Shown in pieces: positions 31,609 through 43,789 of a stretch of DNA of 64,000 bases. This DNA is from Zasmidium citrigriseum. Its lineage: Eukaryota; Ascomycota; Dothideomycetes; Mycosphaerellales; Mycosphaerellaceae. The translations under genes were made by a program, and so were the position numbers. The stretch is taken from positions 186,001-250,000 of the forward strand of contig NHNW01000019.1 of the NCBI GenBank assembly GCA_002786025.1. The letters run 5' to 3'. Within the stretch, counting starts at the first letter, position 1, and the number at the start of each line of letters is the position of its first letter. The notes under the pieces were generated by a model. It saw only the letters and a program-made list of their open reading frames with translations. It had not been told where the DNA came from and made no database searches.

Positions 31609-33898
31609 TTAGTAGCCCATGCTCTCATTCATGCCGACCAAGCCTGCACCGGCGACATTGGCGTTCAAATTTTGGAGGTTGTTCGGTAGACCGGGCATGT
31701 TGGCCATATTATTTCGAAGCTCGGGGTTGCAGGGTGGCGAGTGCTGGCGATGATATTTCAAGCCGTTCTGCAATAACAGTTAGCCGTCGTGTTCGCGAAT
31801 TATCCATACCCGAAAAGTCCGGTCGGAAACGAAGTTGTCCCTCGCTAACGACACACTTGAGCCCCAGATCCGATGATCAGGAGCTGGTCAAGTGGTGATG
31901 TAGACAACTTTTGTTTCTTGGCCGGATCAGAAGGGCATCGTTTGTGCTTACCAAGTTCTTGTAGCGCTTGCCACAGACCTCGCATCGATATGGCTTCTCC
32001 TTTTCCATACCAACAGTGCCAGGATATGGAATGCTAGTAGTTGGGTCCACAATGCTGAAGGTACCGTCCGCGTTCTCCTGGAGCGTTTGGTTTTGGTGTC
32101 CATGCTGCTTGTGGCTAGTTGGGAGGTTAGCAAATGTCTCACACATGACAAATGAACACCACTTACTATTTCAGACCATTCTGGTTCTTGTAGGCCTTTT
32201 CGCATCCAATGACCGGACATTTGAAAGGTTTAATTTCCTCGCCAACGAATCCACCGGCTCCAGCCAGGCCATTGAGCAGCTGATTCTCCCGTACTTGTTT
32301 CGTGAGCTGGCTATTCGCGGCATTGGCGAATGCAGGGTTGGGTATGCCCTTGTTCCCGTAGCCTTGTTTGCTCAGCAGCCGCTTCTCAGGGTTGTCAATC
32401 GTCGCAGACCCACCATTGTTCATGTTGCCCATGTTGAAATTGCTGAAGTCCATATTGCCGGCCATCAGCTGAGAGTAGTCAACGTTCGAAAGGTTGCCCA
32501 TTTGAGCGAGGAAGTCGGGATCGAGTTCTGCCGGTGTGCTGGGCTGTGATGGATCTGGCGTGGCGGTGTATTGTGATGCGGTCTGCGTCGTTGACAATGT
32601 CGGCGTGTTGACTGAAGAGACTGTGGGGTTGTTGGAGAAGCCCATGCCTTGCTGATTAGCATGTGGGGTGGTAGGGGTGGCAGAATTTAGACCTTGGCCT
32701 TGGAAGGCATTTGCGAGGTTGACATTTACTGATGGGCCTCGTGGTTGTTGGCGACCAAATTGCGGTTGGGGCTGGAATTGCGAGCCTTGAGTCTGCTGCA
32801 TCTGTGGAGTGCCATCATCCATGTCCATATCGTCCAGGTTGTCGAACGTGCCAATCTGATCGTGACTCTGGCCACTGAAGAGTGGTGACTGGGCGTTCTG
32901 TGGAAAGTTGGGATTTTGCTGTTGGTTGCCTTGTTGTGACATGTTGCCCGGGTGTGTCTGGGCTGCTTGTTGGACAGCTTGTGCGGTGCTCGTTGCGTTT
33001 GCGGCTCGGCTGCTGGGGTATTGCTGATCTTTGGGTGTTCGACCCATCGTTTGCGTTGGTTGTGCGGCGTGCATCTCTTCGTAGTGCTGCAGAAGCTCGT
33101 GCATTGACTCGAGATGGATATCGCAGCAGACGTAATCTCGCATATAATTCGCCTCCATTTTCGGAAGATATGATGACGAGTGGAACGATGGTGACTGGAA
33201 GTTGTAGGGTGACGTTCCGGCCATAAGGATGCTGTAAAGATGTCAGTATTGCCGGCTTCAACTTACATATACCGAGATAAGAAGTGCACGTACTCGTCTT
33301 TGATAAAACTGCCCATGGAGATACCACCCCAGCTCATGCCGCCAACCAGGCTGTTGGACAGGTTGTACGTGCTTTCACGGCGACCACCGGCGACGGGAAT
33401 CTGTCGTGCGCCGCCGTACGGCGTGGTTCCGAGCATGTTGACCGATTCTTGGCGGCCCTTGACGTCGGAATGGCCGTTGGTGGAGGGAGGCGCGGCCATG
33501 AGGCCATTGCGCTGGGCAGTCTCCTGCTGCAGCTGCGACGTGAGGTTGGAGGTCTGGTTGCGCGGCGAACTCGAGTTCTGCCGGCTGGTGGCGATCTCGA
33601 TGGGGGAGGAGGCGCTCGGCATCTCGCGAATCTGGGGAATGGACGTCGGGTCGGCGGTGGGAAAGAGCGGCAGGTGCGACTCCTCGTCGTCGTCGTCGGG
33701 CGGGAACAGCACGTCGTCGCTGGAGAAGTCGTCGGCGGACGCGGTCGCGTGGGCCTTCTTGTGCCAGGTGAAGAACAGGTCGTCCTCGCGCGGGCGGCGA
33801 GCGGGCGGGAACGGGCAGACAGCGGACTGAGGGGTGCTGATGGGCGTGCTCTCTACACTCGGCGAGCGCCCTGAGGGAGTGTAAAGCGACGGGGGACT
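31609..33898 (-). CDS. sfp1: C2H2 zinc-finger transcription factor, Sfp1-like (5' end unresolved)
   Basis: Nuclear regulator related to yeast Sfp1, which couples nutrients to ribosome-gene expression. Exons seen: <33898-33294, 33231-32167, 32114-31952 and 31767-31609. Marks: an acidic segment (FPPDDDDEESHLPLFP), SMGSFIKDD/ILMAGTSPYNFQSP across an intron, a Q/N-rich centre, then two fingers: CPVIGCEKAYKNQNGLKYH and CEVCGKRYKNL/NGLKYHRQH. Each finger is split by an intron at nearly the same place (before YH in finger 1, before NGLKYH in finger 2). The most upstream exon has no in-frame ATG before a stop at about 33964; an acceptor CCACGCAG at 33899 suggests a missing first exon further right. 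The ending is GLVGMNESMGY. Confidence 0.85.
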
Positions 33899-36800
33899 CT
33901 GCGTGGAAGCCAGCTTGAAGGAGGCAGACAGATGGATGGCCGGCGGAGGGCGATGTCGGTAGATTTAAGGCTGGGTGGATCTGGCAGCGGGTAGCTCAGC
34001 GCTAGACGCCTGCGCAGTACGTAAAGCTGATGGCGGCGGACTTGGACGGTGCGTTGGTTACATGGACCGCACGATGGGACTCGGACGGATAGTTTTATTT
34101 GGGCGACGGCAGCGCAGCACTAGGAGGAAACAATATGGGCTTGGGCGGCAGCAGTTGTTGCGGCGGGATACGAGAGCTAGGCGCGACTATATGACTGACT
34201 GGCGGTCGGGTTGACGTAGTAGGGTTGGACGGGGCTCAATCGCTGCATCCGTGTCTTCCAATAGGGACGGGGACCCCAAAGCGCAAACCGCCTCCCGGCA
34301 GCAGCAGAGCAGCAGCCATCATGATCAGATGTGATTCCCTGCCCGTCCTGGCCGTCCCTGTGAAACCAGCCCGCCAGGCCTACCCTTTAGCCTGCATCCG
34401 ATCCTGCATCGTCGGCGAAAGCGTGGGCGCGCGGTCCGCAACCAGCATCGAACTGGGCCTGTCCCTGCCCATGCTGGCGATGCTCGACGGCGACGACACG
34501 ACGAGATGGGGCGGCGGCGCTGGAGACTGCAGACGTGAAGACAGCGCACACCCGCCGCCCTAGCCAGAGACAGACTGACATGCGTGGAGATGCTGCTCCA
34601 TCTTCATCTCAACATGCTGTGAAACGACGACCTCGTCCGCCCGCAGCGCTGCCCGTCGTCGACGACCGTCACAAACGCACTCGACCGCCCAATCAAACTC
34701 TCGCCGCCCGCCGGTCAGGATGCGCCTTGGCGCCCTAACGCTTTCTCGAAGCCCGCTCGAAGCGTGCCGTTTCTTCGCGATTGCCTCCAAGCGCGCATGC
34801 GACACCACCGCGCTCCACTCGCCCATACGCACGACTGCCAGAGTCCCATTCACTTGGACAGCGCCAGGGTTCGCGCCCGCGCCAGCCTGCGCCCATGTGC
34901 TGAGCATGGCGAGCCGGCTGCGTGGGAACGCCTCTCCCGTCGACAACCACCGCGACAGCGACGACGACGACAAACGCTGATGCCCACCGCCAGCAGCCTG
35001 CTCGCCGCCTTGGCCGTCAGGGGAAATGCAGGTTGCCTGTGACAGTCATATCACCGGGCGAGATGGCCTCTAGCGGCAGTCGCACGCGGAGTGACGTTTG
35101 ATCGATGAACTTCACACGCTGGTGCTGATTCCTAGCCACCACCAATCGAGCGACGCTCGCAAACGCCGCATCACCACTGCGTTTGTTGTGCTCTCGATGC
35201 ATGCTCAACATGTTCTCCAGCTCGCCACTCCCTGCGCTGGCTTGAGTACCGCAATCAGCTCCGTTCGTGCTCACGCGCGGGATACCTGGCCTTGTGAGAT
35301 GTCGTCCATTCATCTTGACTCGTTCGTCGATGACATACCGATGCCCTGACAAGCTCAAGGTTTTCGCCGGTGCTTCCTCGAACGCTCTTGGTCCGCTCTA
35401 GCGCTTCTCCTTCGGTCGTGGCTCGAGCATGCCTCGGCGGCTGCCACGTCGGCTGTTTCGCGGTCTTGCTCGCTTGACCACCATTTGGCTTCACGATCAA
35501 CCAGAGCAACGCGTGTGAATGTCGGCCTGCGCGTAACTGAGTCTCACTCAGTCCAGACTGCCTTCCGCGATGTCTCGAGTCCGCCTTCACCAGCAACACC
35601 CTCGGTGCCTGCCTCGCCACTGTCAACAGACTCGGGACCAGCTGACAATTCGCCTTCACCACTCGCGTGCTCTCCATGCCAATTGCCTCCCTCAGGCCGG
35701 GGTGGCCAAGAGTTCACAGGACCACGAACGACTCAACAAACATCCCACCACAGGGACAAGTACTGCTCGCATTCAACACAAGCCAATTGCATCTGCGATC
35801 ACATCCGATGCGTTCCTGCAGATGCACGCATCCATGTCTATGCAGCTTCCTTCAATATGGCTTTTATTCGCCCGCGGAATATTCCAATGCAGGTCATCTA
35901 GCTAGACGCCGCACCCGCCACACACGAGACGTTGCCAACTTCGATCTTGACTCGCTTACTTACAGTGCACATGCCGACCCGAAACGAAAGTTCCGGGACA
36001 TAAGTCGGTTCGGCGGATAGTACAGGCCGAACCCGGGTGCCATCTCCAAGAATACCATTCACTCGCTCTCGCACGGCTTCACGGCCTCTGTACTGGGCAA
36101 GCAAATCTCGTTACCACGGCCGACTATCCAGGAGCTTGACCAAAGCATGACCCCGGATCCTGGAGCCGTCGATGTCGATACCCTTGCCCTCGATCATTTG
36201 GGACATTCGCCCAGTGGGTGATGTTGGATTACATGGTGACATGGTCCAATGTACCTATGCTACCGACCAGGGCCGAAATGCCGCCATAACTATACAAGCC
36301 ACAAGGATCGATCCCCCAAAGCTGGAGTTGCTCGACTCGTAACATGGATGGGGAAGTCTTTGTGGGAAGGTCGCGCGACAGCAGCTTGCTAGCAATGCAC
36401 CTAACACCCATGACTGTCTCATCGACAATGGCAAGTGAGACATAGGCAAATTGGACCTCATTCCTTCCGGATGTGGTATGCCGCGGCCTCGATACGGAAA
36501 GCTGGTTGTTACGGCGAACTATGCTCGCCGCCGTAGCGTTGTAGGGCGCTTCACTTTGCATCTGGGGATCGTGAAACAGAGCCATTGGGAGCTGAGCATC
36601 CGAGCAGGCGGTCTAGATGTGACGCCAGCAATCTCACGCTCGACGAGGGTAGCTTCCATGTCCAACCTATTCAGCCTATACACCAGAATCCACATTTGCG
36701 TCATGGAGACTTGGGAAAGCGTTGAGAGCGACGATTGAAAGACGGCGCCCATGTGAGATACGACTCTACTTCGACGTCAGAAGATTGCAGATCACTATTC

Positions 36801-37120
36801 GACTTGGCTACTCTCGACGTCAGTATGCGAGGACTTCCACGAGATAACTACGGGCGACGGCGGTCTGAAGCAGTGTGAGACGACGAGTACAAGACTTGGG
36901 TGACGGGTGCCTTTCGACCGAAGCCGCAGCGCGGATGTCCAAGATACGGACATGTACGTACTTTCGTACTCTCCTCGTACACTACGGCCCCGTCCTCCAC
37001 CTCCACCGTCTCGGGGACATTCGTGCTATACCACATGCACAACCTCCGGGGCATACGTGGCAGGAGTCGTCAGAATGACGAGGCGCCAGCGTAGTGAAAC
37101 GTCGCAAGGCGCCCGTCGGC
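33899..37120. other. Gene-poor region
   Basis: 3.2 kb without a supportable gene, probably including the promoter, first exon and long leader of the Sfp1-like gene. Frames are many but short and of random make-up. A 118-codon frame at 36585-36229 (minus) has the most ordinary composition but matches nothing I know. Confidence 0.45.
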
Positions 37121-39408
37121 TCAGCCCTCAGCTTCGATCTCGTAGCTGTTTGATTTGTGCTTGGGCTGGAATTGGAAGTCCTTATGGGCGGGGCCCAGGA
37201 ACATCTCACTGTGGACGAGTCAGCACTTCGAACACCCACTGCTTCACGTAAGGTCACCAGTACTAACCTAATCTTGATCCAGTCTTTGTAGTTTCCGCTG
37301 CTGAGAAGTGTTTCCAGGTCACTTCTACCACGGAAAGCTGGTGGTCGGTCACCAAACTTGGGCGGGAGATACTCGAGGAGACCAATGGGTACGTATCTGC
37401 AGCTGAAGCTGAGCCATTCGAGCAGGAAACGCCTCGTGGTTCCCACGCCGATCTCGTCGGATCCCCAGTATTCGAGACCGTTGCGACAGAAGCGTTCGAT
37501 GTAACCCAGACGCTCAGATGCCGACTTGTCAAGGTACTGGTTCGAGGAAATCTCCTCAAAGACCCAAGGCTTGACAAGAGCGCCACGACCGATCATGCAG
37601 GAGTCAACTCCGGCGTTGTCCATGTGCTCGTTGTAGTCGACATGTGAGAGGACATCACCATTGCCGCAGAAGTATGGAAGACCACCATTGGTGGCTGGTA
37701 GATCGCGGGCATCGGGTTCGCGAACGGTATCCGCGGCATCCGCATACTGAGACTTCAAGTTCTTGACAAGACTTGCACACTCGGCAATGTACTCCCAGTC
37801 AGCAGTGCGAGTGTATCGCTGCTGTCTCGATCGACCGTGAAGAGTAATGGCTGCCACACCACACGGACCAATGTCCGACTCCTGAGCCTCATGCGTGCCC
37901 ATGACAAGACGTTGGCAGAGTTTCTCCGCCGTTGGCTGCTTGTCTTTCGTTCCCATGCGGATCTTGACCGTGATTGGAACATCCTTCGAGACAGTGTTCA
38001 TACCCCGCAAGATCTTCTCCAGTTTACCAGGTGAATCCAAGAGCGCGGAGCCAGCTCCTTGACGGAACACCAGATCGATTGGACAACCGCAGTTGAGGTC
38101 GATGGCGCGCAGCTGCGGGCAGAGGTTGGTGAGAACTTCTGTTGTCTTGACTGCGAGCCATGGTTTGTTGGCCGCGATTTGTGCGCCGAAGCGGATGTCT
38201 TTTGCGTTGTCGTAGTCCTTGACCGGATTCTTGGGGAAGTATTCAGGTGGCGAGAGTTCTGACTCGTGGGCTTTCATGAGTGCCCATTCTTGCTTCTCGC
38301 CCTGGAGTAATGGCATGCCCATGGCCATTTCTGACCAGGTGACTTGTGCGCCTAGCTCTACGCATAGGCGACGGAATGGTAGGTTGCCTTGGGTTGTCAG
38401 AGGAGCCAGGACTGGAGTTTCTGGTCCGTAATAGATGCGACATTTCTCTGATGGTCGGGGTGGTGGCTCGATATAATTCGCCCTGTTGTCTTCCTTGGCA
38501 TCTCCGTTCTGCTTCTTGCCATCGTCGCCAGCCTGCCACTTGTTGAGCCATTGGAGATACTCGTCTGACCGAGGGGTAGGATGCTTCTTCTTCCTCAGAT
38601 TGATCTTCTCGCCAGCACTGGTAACGTTGACAACTCCATGGGTATCGTCTTCGTCCTGCTCTTCGCTCTTCCCATTGGTTTCTCCAGTGGCGATTCCATT
38701 CGAAGTGTTCTTCACGATAAGAACCAGCTCCTTCCGTCCATCCTCATGTTCAACCTCTTTCGAATGACTGCTTGCCAAACGACACTTCCAGCCAGCATTG
38801 CACTTGCCCCTCGCCTCAAAGACAGGACACACGCCCCCGAAAGTCTGCAAGTCCTCTCTCTTGCCTTCTTTCAAATACTTTCTAATATCATGCTCGTACT
38901 TGCACTTTGCCCCGAACTTGCACATAAATTCGTCGAATTCATTCGCCAGAGAGCGTGATCTGCACAACTCAATGGCGTCTCGTGAACTCCCAAACGACCG
39001 GGCGTGGTTCTGTCCGCCTGCTGTCTTCTTTCCACCGCGACCGGCTGCTGTATCTGGCTGTCCTTTGCCGGACGCCTCGGCTGCGTCGTCGTCGTACTGT
39101 GCGGAATTGTCCTGGTTGCGCTTCACTTCTAGGAGATATTCTTTCTTGATCGGGGCCACGCCTTTCTGCCGGCCGGGCTGCTCTTCGGTGGAGTGGTCGA
39201 GCTTCATTCTCTTTTTGGGCGACTCTTCAAAGTCTTGGGCAGGCACTGGAATTGGGTCATCTCTGCCATGGCGCTCAATCTTTTCTGCCTTGGTTGTTGC
39301 TGAGTCCCCGGTGAGAATTTCGCTCTGTGGATTCGGTGCAGATTCTTCGCCGGGGGCCGGTGGTTGGAGAGGTTCGGATGGATTGAGTGGATTCATATCG
39401 GACGACAT
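37121..39408 (-). CDS. DUS3: tRNA-dihydrouridine(47) synthase, Dus3
   Basis: FMN enzyme that reduces uridine 47 in the tRNA variable loop using NADPH. Exons are 39408-37268 and 37208-37121 (742 residues). Residues about 1-120 are disordered and charged. Two CCCH fingers follow: a first ending [12 protein letters not shown] and a second [22 protein letters not shown]. The Dus barrel starts near [18 protein letters not shown]; the catalytic cysteine is in [13 protein letters not shown], and [19 protein letters not shown] and [13 protein letters not shown] are family motifs. The short last exon restores the conserved GPAHKDF...KHKSNSYE end; reading through the intron would instead add a long non-conserved tail. 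Confidence 0.95.
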
Positions 39409-39827
39409 AGCGGTTGTGAGATTGATGGTTCAGCGGCGTGTGAAGTGTAGAGTGAGGCTCACACACAACTGGTGATTCATTCACTTCAAATGCGTTCACG
39501 AGAAGAGCTTGCTTATCGATAGCACGGGCTCCTGCTCGCCGCGGGAGGAGCCGTGCGCCACGCGCCATAATGACGGCATCAGACAAGCAAACTTGGAAGG
39601 CGCGGGCTTCAGTTGAGAACACCTTTGCTCCTCCGTGTCTCGACCACTGAATTTGGCCGCCTACGAAACAACACATCACACAGATCTGTTCGACTCCGGA
39701 ACACTCATCCATCTCCTCGACCTACAGCTCTACCAGACATCCTCGAGCCTCCGACCTCGATCCACCAAACACAGCAAGAACAAGACACTCCCGAACTGCA
39801 GGACCAAGAACCTGCAGCTGACCAGCC
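39409..39827. promoter_or_regulatory. Divergent promoter interval, DUS3/BAP31-like
   Basis: 419 bp between divergent start codons; both promoters must lie here. No distinct motif picked out. Confidence 0.45.
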
Positions 39828-40733
39828 ATGACGCTCTATTACAGTCTCGTAAGTACTTCTACTGCCTGCTGCCCGCTCTTTGCACTCTTTCATACCATCT
39901 CGCACAATCCCCAATACCCGTCAGACTCGACACAATGCCCAGCCTCATCTACGCTCCGGTCCAGAACAGCTCCTCTGCTGCTTTCGAGACAGACGCTGAC
40001 TGCGGGATTTACAGGTCTTTGCCCTCCTCGTCTTCGAGATGCTGGTGTTCATGTCCCTCATCATCCCATTGCCTTTCAATGTCAAGAGGAAGCTGTTTGA
40101 GTTCATCTCGGAGAATCCGTTAGTTGCAAAACTACAATATGGTTTAAAGGTGGGCAGGGCAAAACGGAGTCTCGAAGGAGCTTGTGCTAAGTCTTGGACA
40201 GATCACATTCATCTTTATCCTCATCCTGTTCGTGGACAGCGTCAACCGCGTGTACCGCGTCCAGGTTGAGCTGGCCCAGGCGAAGTACCAGGGTGGAGCT
40301 GCTGGGTAAGTTTGATCCATTCAATGACTACCAAATGTCACGACTAACATGAAGTTACAGCGCCGTCGCCGGCAGCGAGCGTATGGAAGTCCAGGCTCGC
40401 AAGTTCTACTCCCAGCGCAACATGTACCTCTGCGGCTTCACCCTCTTCCTGTCGCTGATCCTCAACCGCACCTACGTCATGATCCTCGATACTCTCCGCC
40501 TCGAAGAGGAAGTCAAGAACCTCAAGGGCACTGGCCCAAAGAACAGCAAGACATCGTCCGGACTCGGCGAGGCTGGTGAGATGGGCGAGATTGGCCGTCT
40601 CAAGAAGGAGCTCGCCCAGCGCGACCGCGACATCGAGACCCTCAAGAAGCAGAGTAAGGGATTGAGCGACGAGTACAATCGTCTCGGCGACCAAGTCTCC
40701 ACCGCCGATGGCACTCCTAAGAAGGACCGGTAA
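39828..40733 (+). CDS. BAP31/Yet-type ER membrane protein
   Basis: Endoplasmic-reticulum transmembrane protein of the BAP31 family, which assists export and quality control of membrane proteins. Exons are 39828-39848, 40015-40149, 40202-40305 and 40361-40733 (210 residues). Three transmembrane segments are visible: MTLYYSLVFALLVFEMLVF, then ITFIFILILFVDSVNRV, then NMYLCGFTLFLSLIL. A cytosolic coiled coil follows (GRLKKELAQRDRDIETLKKQ). The C-terminus KKDR fits the KKXX ER-retrieval signal. The first exon encodes only seven residues. Confidence 0.93.
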
Positions 40734-42061
40734 ACATGGGATTTACCACAACAAGACGGCTAATGCAATTGTGACACGGCAGATGACGAACTGGCAGAGA
40801 AGGTGCAGCCGTCCAAGCTGCAGCGAATATGGGAAGACAAGGTCGCCTTCGGGGTTCTGGCGACGAAGTGATGGACTTGCATATGGAAAGGCGTACTACA
40901 CGAAAAAGCGCGAACAATGAACAGGGTACAAGCTAGAGCTATCCTAGCAACCAAGCATGGAAAGTATGAAACTCGTTTCACGGCTGTTGTACCTGGAGCT
41001 CCTCCCTATCCAGTTTCCATCATCCTTGTTTGGGTTCGCAACATTGCCGATAGGGTTGGTTGATCGGTACGAACTCCGAAGTCGTACCTGACAGGCTGTC
41101 AGGAACCTATGGAGAACCTTGTTCGCCCTGAGAGGAACCTTGTCTCCAGATGCTCACGCACATGTCAGTCCCACGATTGCACCTTGTCGCTTCGATTCGG
41201 CGGCTTTGTCGTCGGTTGAGCCCTATCTCGTGAGGTGGTGCCCCTGCCTTTGACTCGCAATGGAAGACATCGACGATTGTGGTCTTCTTCACATGTACGG
41301 TACGAGCTCCTACGCGCGATCCGAGGGTACCAATGTGCATTCGTGAGATGCTCTCGTGATTGTTATGTTGAGAGTGTTGGTGAGTGGCCTTGTCGGTGAC
41401 CGATTTTGAGTCTCGTCTTCAACAAGCTGGCTGTTGTTGAGATTGTTGCTTTTGACATTGACTTGAGAGTGCTCGGATGGGCTTGGCGATTCTTGCAGTG
41501 AAGTGAAGACGTAGAAGTCCAAAGATCTCGGCGCAAGAACGTGTATCATTGATTGTACCCTCTACCTGCTGTTTCTTGGGACCTCTAAGCCATGAGGACG
41601 AGAGAGGGAGATAGTGACCAATGCTATTGTGGTGATTGTTGCATGAAATGCCTCTGTCTAGGTTCTGACTGGGAAAGAATTCCAGATATTGGTGCTGTAG
41701 GTCGCCCTTTTGTGTTGGTTAATACCGGTTTTGCTACTCTGGAAGGGACGCCGTGAAGTCGATAGCATTGATGGTCCGAATTGTTCGCGGGTGCATTTGG
41801 TTGTTCTTATTCGGCCAGACCCGGGCCTCGGGATGCAGCCAATCCTTTGGAAGACGCGAAGTAAGTGTAGCTGTTGTATGTTGAGTGAAATGTGATGTTC
41901 AAGTCGCGGCCATTCACTTTCCCCGCTTGTCACATGTCAGAGCGTCGTAGGTCCGTGCGACGCTTCAAATTGGAGTCTCAAGTCGCGCATTGGCCGCTCT
42001 TTCTGCTTTCCACCATCGCGCCTGCCCAACTCACCAAATATCCAACATTGACTCCAGCGCT
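40734..42061. other. Intergenic
   Basis: 1.3 kb between genes on the same strand. It holds the paired inverted repeats at 41067-41103 listed separately; otherwise no gene. Confidence 0.5.
41067..41103. repeat. Two adjacent inverted repeats
   Basis: 41067-41087 has arms gtacga and tcgtac around a 9-base centre. 41087-41103 is a perfect palindrome of 8-base arms (cctgacag and ctgtcagg) around one base. Such pairs could be a protein-binding site or form cruciform or hairpin structure. It is over 300 bp downstream of the BAP31-like gene. Confidence 0.7.
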
Positions 42062-42745
42062 ATGGCACTGAAGCGCGAGGCAGACGAGTCCGACGGCAAC
42101 GCCGGTGCGAACAAGCGAGTCAAGACAGAGGACAGTGGCGGCGACGACGATGCCGAGAAGGAGGTAAGAGACGTGTTGTGTCGCGATGTTGCGCCAGTCG
42201 AGTCTGACATTCTCCAGGAGCCAAAGACCCTCTTCTCACTTCCAGCGGAGCTTCGCAACCACATCTACGAGCTCGCTCTCCTCGCATCGGAGGAGTATGA
42301 AGGAGAGATCGACGTCACCGAGGAGCTGAAGCCGCCCGGACTGTTGTCAGTCAACCAGCAAATCCGTTCGGAGGCGCGGAAAATCTGGTACTTCCAGAAC
42401 AAATTTCGCTTCGAAATCGACGCTTGCGATGGCAGTCTCTACGGCGCTTTCGCGAAGCTCGTCGACCCCCAAATTGACGCGGAGAACAGCTCATGGCATG
42501 TAATGTACACTGTCTGGCACCACACCCGCAATTGGGCCAACCTAATGAACTGGTGTTCGCTGGTCCACGAGTTTAGACATGCTATCATTGTGGAGGAACC
42601 CAGCGGAGACTATATAGCTGTCATTGGTGCCGCCCACACCATTGTGAAAAGCCACTTCGACAGCCCATGGGAGAAGTGTCAGATGGCGTTGAAAGGTCTG
42701 CGCCCTGTCGCAGGCATCATGCATCCCGACTGGCTGAAAAACTGA
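42062..42745 (+). CDS. LPAELR-box protein (F-box-like/2EXR-type), copy 1
   Basis: Member of a large fungal family whose N-terminal box reads LPAELRNHIYELAL, related in look to F-box or 2EXR domains; the role is unknown, perhaps adaptor for ubiquitin ligase. Exons are 42062-42163 and 42218-42745 (209 residues). The first exon is basic/acidic (KREADES, NKRVKTED). The 54-nt intron could be read through without a stop, but the tandem paralog has an intron at the same place and phase, so I treat it as real. Further motifs are VNQQIRSEARKIWYFQNKF and a C-terminal AAHTIVKSHFDSPWEKCQMALKGL. Confidence 0.8.
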   Translation: MALKREADESDGNAGANKRVKTEDSGGDDDAEKEVRDVLCRDVAPVESDILQEPKTLFSLPAELRNHIYELALLASEEYEGEIDVTEELKPPGLLSVNQQIRSEARKIWYFQNKFRFEIDACDGSLYGAFAKLVDPQIDAENSSWHVMYTVWHHTRNWANLMNWCSLVHEFRHAIIVEEPSGDYIAVIGAAHTIVKSHFDSPWEKCQMALKGLRPVAGIMHPDWLKN

Positions 42746-43106
42746 GTACTTGAGGGGTTTGAAGACTGGCTGGGTGGGCTCAAGTATCTTTAGGCAGTCT
42801 GTCGAAAGTCTAAAAGGCGCTTGTGCTTGGTCAATGAAGTTGTCGGTGCGATACCAAGAGCTTGTTGAAGGGAGACAAGCGTTCGAGAGCATGCTGAGTA
42901 AAGACCATGTTTTCGGATCAATGGCACCGCACTGGGGAGTGAGTATAATGCAATCACCTATTCACTCACTTCGGCATTCACATGAGTGATCGAGTGGAAC
43001 CAAATCTTTACTCAGTCCAAACCTCACATGACCCTGACTATATCTTCCTCTTCCCTTCCACTCTCTTTCTTCTTCAAACTCAACCACACATCAACAAACA
43101 TCCAAC
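42746..43106. other. Intergenic between tandem paralogs
   Basis: 361 bp that must hold copy 1's 3' end and copy 2's promoter; pyrimidine-rich from 43030 to 43090, just before the second start codon. Confidence 0.5.
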
Positions 43107-43789
43107 ATGCCACCCAAGCGCAAGCAAGACCACGCGACATCGCCAGCCAAGAAGGCCAAACACAATGGTGAGGACACCGGGACAGATGACAAGGTAAGGC
43201 ATCCATCCGAGCCTAGATCTCCCTGATACCACCGCTGACCGTGGCACCACAGAAGCCCACCACCTTCCTCGACTTGCCGGCTGAGCTGAGAAACGACATC
43301 TACGAGATGGCCCTCGTGAAGAAACGCACCATCAGTGTTACACCCAAACTCAAAGAGCCAGCCCTCCTCAGGACGACCCGCCAAATCCGCTCCGAAACCC
43401 AAAAAATCTGGTACCTCCGCAACAGCTTCCACGTTGAAATCAAGCGCTGCGACGCCCGGCTCGCAGTGGCATGGGAGAAGCATGTCGACAAGTACTGGTC
43501 ATCGATCTCGGACGACGACGAGGAGGAGATGCATGGACCCGACACGACGTATATCCTGGATGCCGGAAAGCACTGGCCGAGTCTCGAGCTGTGGTGTCGA
43601 GAGATCTATGAGCATGGCTTGCCGACGCTCAAGATGTATGATGAGAATGATAAGGTGACGGGTGTGGTGGCTGCGGCGCATAGCATTGCGTCGAGTGGGT
43701 CTTATGATTCTTGGGAGGAGTGTCGGGCGGCTCTAGGGGCGTTGCGCCATGGGGTTGGCTTATTTGCGCGCCTGTGGCTGCGGGAGTGA
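43107..43789 (+). CDS. LPAELR-box protein (F-box-like/2EXR-type), copy 2
   Basis: Tandem paralog of the preceding gene. Exons are 43107-43193 and 43253-43789 (207 residues). Same plan: a basic first exon (PPKRKQDHATSPAKKAKHN), an intron at the equivalent site, then LDLPAELRNDIYEMALV, TRQIRSETQKIWYLRNSFHVEI, and AAHSIASSGSYDSWEECRAALGAL near the end. The two share their order of motifs but have diverged widely, so the duplication is not recent. Function unknown. Confidence 0.82.

Noticed and set aside
33240..33874. Plus-strand frames of 196 codons opposite the Sfp1-like exon
   Set aside because: They are antisense shadows of a well-supported exon; their composition follows the codon bias of the real gene.
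33985..34030. tRNA-like D-arm sequence (gggtagctcagcgctaga)
   Set aside because: No matching acceptor stem, anticodon arm or T-loop consensus follows.
35485..35901. 138-codon plus-strand frame
   Set aside because: Low-complexity Ser/Pro/Thr sequence with no domain; consistent with chance in G+C-rich DNA.
36229..36585. 118-codon minus-strand frame starting with ATG
   Set aside because: Composition is ordinary but there is no homology I recognise, no conserved motif and no splice context; left as unproven.
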